Below, piece by piece: positions 58,846-64,000 of a stretch of 64,000 nt of DNA. Position 1 is the first letter of the stretch; every line of letters begins with the position of its first letter. The stretch is from NCBI GenBank assembly GCA_913058255.1, contig CAJXQU010000001.1, forward strand, positions 310,001 through 374,000, in the 5' to 3' direction. The notes beneath the pieces are model-generated. The model made no database searches and was not told where the DNA came from. It saw nothing but the letters and a program-made list of their open reading frames with translations. Source of the stretch: an uncultured Pseudomonadota bacterium (lineage in GTDB: Bacteria; Pseudomonadota; Gammaproteobacteria; CAJXQU01). A program made the position numbers and the translations under genes.

Positions 58846-59292
58846 TTAACTGTTTTCTAGAAGTTGAACCGTAATAGCCTCACAGTTTTCCAGCGTTTCT
58901 TGTAGAGTTGATTTAGCTAAGCCAATTTGACACTTAACCAGTGTTGGTATTTTGGCTGCTTCATCTCGAGTAACCCAGCCTTTTTCAGTCAATGATAAGA
59001 CACGTAAACGCTCATCCTCTTTGTTTCGTGTCCGGATAAGAAAGTCTTTCTTCTCCAAGCGTTTAACAACCGGTGTTAAAGTTCCTGAATCAAGGCGTGT
59101 GAGCTGGCCCAGTTTTTTAAGACTAATATTATTTGATTCCCATAAAGCCATCATAACAATGAACTGTGAATAGGTGAGGTCAACTTTATCTAAAAAAGGC
59201 CGATATGCTCTGATGACTGCATTATTCGCAGAGTAGAGAGAAAAGCATAACTGGTTTGATAGTTTTATTGGCTCGTAATCTGGTGTACTCAA
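58846..59292 (-). CDS. ohrR: OhrR-type MarR family redox regulator
   Basis: 148 residues from TTG 59292, supported by GAGGGA eight bases upstream; the longer frame to 59577 overlaps the divergent gene and looks non-coding. The sensor cysteine C16 is in LSNQLCFSLYSA, the OhrR hallmark, and further cysteines near 117 and 134 could give a 2-Cys disulfide switch. Winged-helix core LGQLTRLDSGTLTPVVKRLE. Represses peroxide-response genes and dissociates on organic hydroperoxide oxidation; here it likely controls itself and the divergent cytochrome gene. No ohr gene is adjacent. Confidence 0.85.
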   Translation of the reverse strand: MSTPDYEPIKLSNQLCFSLYSANNAVIRAYRPFLDKVDLTYSQFIVMMALWESNNISLKKLGQLTRLDSGTLTPVVKRLEKKDFLIRTRNKEDERLRVLSLTEKGWVTRDEAAKIPTLVKCQIGLAKSTLQETLENCEAITVQLLENS

Positions 59293-59383
59293 ATTGTTTC
59301 TCCCTCGAGATAAGTGATCTACTGATGAAATAGTACACGATTTTCGCGGTTTATATTGACCATGGAAAACCAAACGACTATAG

Positions 59384-59408
59384 TTGTGTGCAAATATATT
59401 GCGCGCAA
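59384..59408. promoter_or_regulatory. Tandem candidate OhrR operators in divergent promoter
   Basis: TTGTGTGCAA (59384-59393) and TTGCGCGCAA (59399-59408) are near-identical 10-mers with 5 nt between them; the second is a perfect palindrome. They lie between the ohrR and P460 starts. OhrR/MarR dimers bind such dyads. The assignment is inferred from position and symmetry. Confidence 0.5.
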
Positions 59409-59462
59409 GTAAAAATTCCATATTAGATAGAAGTTTCGATTTATAACAAGAGGAACGGTACG

Positions 59463-59981
59463 ATGAAAAAAATAGCGAGTTTGATGATATTTTGTTGTTT
59501 AGTGATGACAGCTGCATTTGCTGGAGGGGATCCTGAGTTTGTAGTGTTCCCAGAAGGCTATAAAAACACCGACACACAGTATACGACGCTTAACAGAGCA
59601 AACGGGAAGCAGGTTGGTGTGTTGTATGCGAATGAAGCTGCCATGGGTAGCATTCAGTATGGCGATCAGCTAATTCCAGGTTCGCGGATTATCATGGAGA
59701 TTTATAAGCTGAAAAAAGATACTGAAGGAAATCCCATTAAGGGGGCTGATGGGGTTTACGAAAAAGATGCACTTGCTGCCATTGCAGTGATGGAAAAGAG
59801 TATTAATTGGTCGAATAAATTTTCCGCTGAACACCGTTCTGAAGAGTGGGGTTTTGCACTGTATGATCCCAAAGGTAATGTTAAGGATAATCCGTTGGAA
59901 TGTGCCTCGTGTCATATGTCTTTAGAAGGTAGTGAGGATAATCTCTTTACTCACTCTCAACTAAAAGCGATTGAAAAGTAG
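59463..59981 (+). CDS. Cytochrome P460-family c-type haem protein
   Basis: 172 residues. Signal peptide (about 1-20), a beta-rich domain with LYANEAAMGSIQYGDQL and the haem motif CASCH (147-151) in ECASCHMS. Fold and layout match cytochrome P460/c'-beta. In Nitrosomonas P460 a lysine in the segment before the PGT/DGT turn cross-links the haem; the corresponding stretch here (about 61-72) has no lysine. It may thus be c'-beta-like, binding NO or similar, rather than a hydroxylamine oxidase. Periplasmic. AAGAGGAA precedes the ATG. Confidence 0.82.
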   Translation: MKKIASLMIFCCLVMTAAFAGGDPEFVVFPEGYKNTDTQYTTLNRANGKQVGVLYANEAAMGSIQYGDQLIPGSRIIMEIYKLKKDTEGNPIKGADGVYEKDALAAIAVMEKSINWSNKFSAEHRSEEWGFALYDPKGNVKDNPLECASCHMSLEGSEDNLFTHSQLKAIEK

Positions 59982-59998
59982 AAGATGAGGTAATCTTG

Positions 59999-60040
59999 CG
60001 GGGGAATGGAGTGTATCGCATTCCCCCGTGATTTCTTTTT
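59999..60040. terminator. Terminator between P460 gene and purD
   Basis: CGGGGGAATG (59999-60008) and CATTCCCCCG (60019-60028) form a perfect 10-bp stem with a 10-nt loop, followed by TGATTTCTTTTT on the plus strand. Serves the P460 gene; purD converges on it. Confidence 0.85.
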
Positions 60041-61322
60041 AACCTTCTTCTCGTTCGATTGCACGATGGCCGATATCTTTGCGATAAAACATGCCATCCC
60101 ACTTGATTTTTTCGATGCCTTCATGCGCTTTCTGTTGCGCATCCTTGACGCTGTTACCCAGCGCGCTTACACAAAGTACGCGACCTCCTGCTGTTAAGAC
60201 ATCTCCATTATTTTCAGAAGTCCCTGCATGGAAAATTTTTAGATCAGGCTGCTCATTCTCTAAACCAGAAATCACATCACCTTTTTTATAACCTGCAGGA
60301 TAACCGCCCGAAGCCAGTACAACGCCTAAAGCGGGTCGTGGATCCCACTCAACTTGCACTCCACGTAACTGAGCTGTAGAACCCGCTAAACATAATTCAA
60401 CTAGATCAGATTTTAGTCGCATCATGATAGGTTGAGTTTCTGGGTCACCAAACCGACAGTTGAATTCCAGCACATTTGGTGTGCCATCCGCAGCGACCAT
60501 CACACCAGCATAGAGGAAGCCTTTGTAAGGTCGGCCTTCCGATGCCATACCTTTAATCACAGGCTCAATAACTTCTTTCATAATGCGATCATGCATTAGC
60601 GAGGTAACTACCGGAGCGGGAGAATAAGCACCCATACCGCCAGTATTAGGCCCTGTGTCGCCTTCATCGCGCGCTTTGTGATCTTGTGATGTTGCGAGTG
60701 GCAAAATCGTACTGCCATCCGTCATAACGATAAAGCTAGCTTCTTCGCCAGTTAAAAATTCTTCGATCACAACAATGTGCCCAGCTTCACCAAATGCATT
60801 ACCAGCCAACATATCTTCGACGGCTTGGATGGCTTCACCTTCCGTTTGTGCAATCACCACACCTTTGCCCGCAGCAAGGCCATCGGCCTTTACGACGATT
60901 GGAGCACCTTTGTCTTTGATCCACGCAATAGCAGGTTCCATCTGTGTGAATGCTTCGCTCGCAGCGGTTGGAATGTCATGGCGAAACATAAAATCTTTTG
61001 CGAATGATTTTGAGCCTTCTAGAATTGCTGCAGACTGTCTTGGACCAAAACAACTCAGTTCAACATCTTCAAAAGCATCTACAACACCTAAACAAAGAGG
61101 TACTTCTGGGCCAACGATGGTCAGGTCTATTGAATTTTCTAAAGCGAAATTTTTCAGTCCAGGGATATCTTCGACATTGATATCAACATTGCTCACCTTG
61201 TCCTCATGGGTTGTGCCTGCATTGCCTGGTGCAACAAAAACGTGACTCACTTTGTCAGATTGAGCAGACTTCCATGCGAAGGCATGTTCTCTACCACCAC
61301 CACCGATGATCAGAATTTTCAT
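60039..61322 (-). CDS. purD: Phosphoribosylamine-glycine ligase
   Basis: 427 residues. N-terminal MKILIIGGGGREHAFAWK, ATP-grasp core with VVKADGLAAGKGVVIA and the late LEFNCRFGDPETQ motif. Second step of purine synthesis. 42 bp after purH, in the conserved dusB-fis-purH-purD order. Confidence 0.98.
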   Translation of the reverse strand: MKILIIGGGGREHAFAWKSAQSDKVSHVFVAPGNAGTTHEDKVSNVDINVEDIPGLKNFALENSIDLTIVGPEVPLCLGVVDAFEDVELSCFGPRQSAAILEGSKSFAKDFMFRHDIPTAASEAFTQMEPAIAWIKDKGAPIVVKADGLAAGKGVVIAQTEGEAIQAVEDMLAGNAFGEAGHIVVIEEFLTGEEASFIVMTDGSTILPLATSQDHKARDEGDTGPNTGGMGAYSPAPVVTSLMHDRIMKEVIEPVIKGMASEGRPYKGFLYAGVMVAADGTPNVLEFNCRFGDPETQPIMMRLKSDLVELCLAGSTAQLRGVQVEWDPRPALGVVLASGGYPAGYKKGDVISGLENEQPDLKIFHAGTSENNGDVLTAGGRVLCVSALGNSVKDAQQKAHEGIEKIKWDGMFYRKDIGHRAIEREEG

Positions 61323-61364
61323 AGTATTTTTCTATTAATTTAATTAAGTATAGTGTCGTAAAGC

Positions 61365-62924
61365 TTAGTGTCTGAAATGGCGCATGCCAGTGAAGATCAT
61401 CGCCATACCAGCTTCATTTGCAGCTTCGATAACCTCTTCATCACGCATCGAACCACCCGGTTGGATTACTGCTGCAATGCCAGCTTTCGCTGCCGCATCA
61501 ATACCATCACGGAATGGAAAGAATGCATCAGATGCCATTACGGAACCTTTTACTTCTAAGCTTGCATGCTCAGCTTTAATACCTGCAATTCGTGCCGAGT
61601 TTATGCGGCTCATTTGACCTGCTCCGACACCGATAGTCATACTATTTTTTGCATAAACAATCGCATTTGATTTGACGAACTTAGCCGTTTTCCAAGCAAA
61701 AAGCAGATCCGACATTTCTTCTTCACTAGGTTGACGGGTCGTGACGACTTCAAGTTTATCGTGCAAAGCAAGATCAGCATCTTGCACAAGCAAACCACCA
61801 TTGACCCGTTTGTAATCTAATCGAGCAGCAGGCTCACTGAACTCACCACACGTGAGCAAGCGGACATTTTTCTTAGCAGTAACAACTTCAACAGCCGCGG
61901 CAGATGCGGAAGGTGCGATGATCACTTCAACAAACTGGCGCTCAACAATAGCGGTTGCCGTTTCTGCATCCAGCTCGCGGTTGAAGGCGATGATGCCTCC
62001 GAATGCTGACTCAGGATCCGTTTGATACGCACGGTCATAGGCAGACAACAAACTATTATCGACAGCCACTCCACATGGATTTGCATGTTTGACGATGACG
62101 CAGGCTGGTTTTTCATCAAATTGTTTAACACATTCAAGCGCAGCATCGGTATCAGCAATATTGTTATAAGAAAGTTCTTTGCCTTGCAGCTGAGTTGCCG
62201 TAGAAATATTGGCTTCAGTTTGTTGAGTAGAAACGTAAAAAGCCGCTTGCTGATGTGGGTTTTCACCATAGCGCATCGTTTGGGCTTTTTTGAATTGGGT
62301 ATTGAATGTTGTCGGGAAACCTTCAGGTTTTCCATTTTCAACAATCGCCCCTAAATAATTGGCAATCATGCCATCGTAACCAGCTGTGTGTTCAAACGCT
62401 TTGGTTGCTAGTTTAAAGCAGCTCTCTTTGCTTATTCCACCTTGAGACTTTAATTCTTCGATAACAGTTTCATAGTCCGAAGGGTTGACAACGATCGCGA
62501 CATTGGCGTGATTTTTCGCTGCGGCACGAACCATAGTAGGACCACCGATATCAATATTTTCGATAGCATCCTCTAGTGAGCAATTTGGTTTTGCAACGGT
62601 CTCAGCAAATGGATAGAGGTTTACAACGATCAGATCAATAGGGTCGATTCCATGCTCAGCCATTACTTCATCATCTTGTCCACGACGGCCAAGAATGCCA
62701 CCATGAATTTTTGGATGCAGTGTTTTCACTCGACCGTCCATCATTTCAGGGAAACCAGTATGTTCCGAAACTTCTTTTACAGCTAAACCTTGATCGGCGA
62801 TTAGTTTTGCGGTGCCACCGGTTGATAGTAGTTCAACACCCAACTCGGAAAGTGCTTTTGCTAGCTCTGCTATACCCGTCTTATCAGATACACTGATCAG
62901 TGCACGTCGTACATTTATTGTCAT
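61365..62924 (-). CDS. purH: Bifunctional AICAR transformylase/IMP cyclohydrolase
   Basis: 519 residues. IMP cyclohydrolase domain (1-200; [28 protein letters not shown]) and AICAR formyltransferase domain (200-519; [14 protein letters not shown] with catalytic Lys-His). Carries out the last two steps to IMP. Length is standard. Confidence 0.98.
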   Translation of the reverse strand: MTINVRRALISVSDKTGIAELAKALSELGVELLSTGGTAKLIADQGLAVKEVSEHTGFPEMMDGRVKTLHPKIHGGILGRRGQDDEVMAEHGIDPIDLIVVNLYPFAETVAKPNCSLEDAIENIDIGGPTMVRAAAKNHANVAIVVNPSDYETVIEELKSQGGISKESCFKLATKAFEHTAGYDGMIANYLGAIVENGKPEGFPTTFNTQFKKAQTMRYGENPHQQAAFYVSTQQTEANISTATQLQGKELSYNNIADTDAALECVKQFDEKPACVIVKHANPCGVAVDNSLLSAYDRAYQTDPESAFGGIIAFNRELDAETATAIVERQFVEVIIAPSASAAAVEVVTAKKNVRLLTCGEFSEPAARLDYKRVNGGLLVQDADLALHDKLEVVTTRQPSEEEMSDLLFAWKTAKFVKSNAIVYAKNSMTIGVGAGQMSRINSARIAGIKAEHASLEVKGSVMASDAFFPFRDGIDAAAKAGIAAVIQPGGSMRDEEVIEAANEAGMAMIFTGMRHFRH

Positions 62925-62966
62925 GTAATTTAGTCCTGTAAATTATGCTGAAACCAAGGGCTGGTT

Positions 62967-63263
62967 TCATTTTTCAATATTATACTTCTGTAGTTTTTTT
63001 CGAAGCGTGCCACGGTTTAGTCCGAGCAACTCAGCCGCTTTGGTGACGTTATTATCTGTTTGGGATAAAACAATTTCAAGCAAAGGTCTTTCTATTTCAC
63101 TTAGGACAATATCGTATAAATTGCCTGGAACATGACCTTCAAGATCTTTAAAGTAGGCCTCTAATGATGATTGGATTTGACTGCTAAGCGCGACGTCTCG
63201 ACGATTATCTTTACGTCGCTCACCTTGTCTACGTTCGACAAAACTTTTCTGTGTCTCAATCAT
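62967..63263 (-). CDS. fis: DNA-binding protein Fis
   Basis: 98 residues. An Arg/Glu-rich N-terminus (ERRQGERRKDNRRD) and the C-terminal helix-turn-helix AAELLGLNRGTLRKKLQKYN. Nucleoid protein and regulator of stable RNA synthesis. Starts 6 bp after dusB; a dusB-fis operon is conserved. Confidence 0.96.
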   Translation of the reverse strand: MIETQKSFVERRQGERRKDNRRDVALSSQIQSSLEAYFKDLEGHVPGNLYDIVLSEIERPLLEIVLSQTDNNVTKAAELLGLNRGTLRKKLQKYNIEK

Positions 63264-63269
63264 ATTTGT

Positions 63270-64000
63270 TTATGCGGCCTTGGCGTTGATGGCTTGTCTC
63301 TCAAAAAAATCAATGATGAGTTTTAACTGCGTCTCTATGTTATCAACCCGTGATATTTGCCGCCAGACATTTTTGCTTTCTGATGCGATTTCGGATGGAA
63401 GTTTATCCAAATACCAACGAATATGTTTTCTCGCGATACGAATTCCTTGAAATTCACCGTAAAAAACATAAAGGTTATTCATATGCTCAAGCATTATTTT
63501 TTCTATATCAGAAGAAGACGGAGGTTTGATCAGTTCTTCGGTGTTAAGAAAATGTTTGATCTGATCAAAAATCCAAGGGCTACCTTGAGCGGCACGACCA
63601 ATCATAATTCCATCAGCCCCAGTTAGCTCTAAAACACGTTTTGCTTTTTGTGGGCTAGTGATATCACCATTGGCATAAAGTGGAATATTGATCGCTTGTT
63701 TTATCGAGCGGATGGTTTCATATTCAGCATCACCACGATAAGCGCAGGCACGAGTTCGGCCATGAACCACGATTGATCGAATACCTGATTGTTCTGCAAT
63801 TTTAGCAATGGTGACTCCATTACGATGCTTGGGATCGGTACCCGTACGAATCTTCACCGAGACAGGAACATCGACCGCGTTGACGACAGCTTCAAGAATT
63901 TGCCCGACCAAAATTTCATTTTTTAGTAATGCGGAACCAGCCATAACATTACAGACTTTTTTTGCTGGGCAGCCCATATTAATGTCGATCACTTCGGCTC
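63270..64000 (-). CDS. dusB: tRNA-dihydrouridine synthase B, 5' end cut by window edge
   Basis: The frame is open to the last base (codons for Ala-Glu precede the GTG at 63990-63992), so the true start lies beyond the window. 243 residues visible. DINMGCPAKKV holds the catalytic cysteine region; SVKIRTG and IMIGRAAQGSPWI are FMN-binding. Reduces uridines in tRNA using FMN and NADPH. Identified as DusB by its pairing with fis. Confidence 0.95.
   Translation of the reverse strand, partial: AEVIDINMGCPAKKVCNVMAGSALLKNEILVGQILEAVVNAVDVPVSVKIRTGTDPKHRNGVTIAKIAEQSGIRSIVVHGRTRACAYRGDAEYETIRSIKQAINIPLYANGDITSPQKAKRVLELTGADGIMIGRAAQGSPWIFDQIKHFLNTEELIKPPSSSDIEKIMLEHMNNLYVFYGEFQGIRIARKHIRWYLDKLPSEIASESKNVWRQISRVDNIETQLKLIIDFFERQAINAKAA

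Noticed and set aside
58846-59577. Longer start for the OhrR gene at 59577
   Set aside because: Would overlap the P460 gene and the operator region; TTG 59292 has a good ribosome binding site and gives a normal OhrR length.
61384-61617. Plus-strand ORFs opposite purH and purD
   Set aside because: Shadows of highly conserved genes on the other strand.

Overview
The window reads as chromosome of a moderately AT-rich gammaproteobacterium. The gene orders dusB-fis-purH-purD, yrbG-kdsD-kdsC-lptCAB-rpoN-hpf-ptsN, hemC-hemD-hemX-hemY, yebC-ruvC-ruvA and crp beside yhfA are all gammaproteobacterial. A pyrophosphate-type phosphofructokinase, HprK with HPr and enzyme I but no sugar permease, an isolated soxYZ pair, a cytochrome P460-family protein and PEP-CTERM proteins point away from enterics. 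They suggest a marine methylotroph or sulfur-oxidiser relative, for example the Methylophaga/Piscirickettsiaceae neighbourhood. That placement is an inference; no rRNA is present. I see no insertion sequence, prophage, integrase or CRISPR array, and most of the window is dense core genome.

Layout. 1-4.0 kb: a 5'-truncated TPR/ankyrin protein, a qmcA/nfeD membrane pair, a quinone oxidoreductase and a DUF3592 protein. 4.0-7.7 kb: an orphan acetolactate synthase and an SLC13-type permease. 7.9-12.7 kb: tRNA-Met, a crp/vfr-like regulator divergent from an OsmC protein, an ABC ATPase, then an oxidative-stress and iron group: a peroxiredoxin with a textbook OxyR-type promoter, an encapsulated-ferritin-like protein with no encapsulin, and trxB. 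12.7-20.3 kb: an M16C peptidase, an unknown gene and the hemCDXY operon. 20.3-24 kb: a PEP-CTERM protein and a GT-C-like membrane protein in a looser accessory stretch. 24-27.3 kb: ruvA, ruvC, yebC and PPi-PFK. 27.5-33 kb: a BepA-like protease, soxYZ, DUF2333, yajQ, a HugZ-like protein and srkA. 33-35.7 kb: a spondin-domain PEP-CTERM protein, an ECF sigma factor with an NrsF-type anti-sigma factor, and a tiny cut-off secretory ORF. 35.7-41.5 kb: holA, lptE, leuS, a TauE/SafE exporter and yigZ. 41.6-45.8 kb: a histidine kinase divergent from an ABC-2 permease and a TPR protein, then an orphan prepilin. 45.9-58.7 kb: murU/amgK, then the long envelope/PTS block yrbG-kdsDC-lptCAB-rpoN-hpf-ptsN-hprK-rapZ-ptsH-ptsI. 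58.8-64 kb: an OhrR-type regulator divergent from a P460-family cytochrome, then purD, purH, fis and a truncated dusB.

How the genes work together. KdsD/KdsC make Kdo and LptA/B/C/E export LPS. RpoN, PtsN, HPr, enzyme I, HprK and RapZ form a regulatory rather than sugar-importing PTS. MurU/AmgK recycle peptidoglycan sugars. HemC/D make the tetrapyrrole precursor. Peroxiredoxin, thioredoxin reductase, OsmC, OhrR and the ferritin-like protein deal with peroxide and iron. The parts least explained by known systems are the EncFtn orphan, the soxYZ orphan, the kinase/ABC-2/TPR locus and the sigma/anti-sigma locus beside a PEP-CTERM protein.
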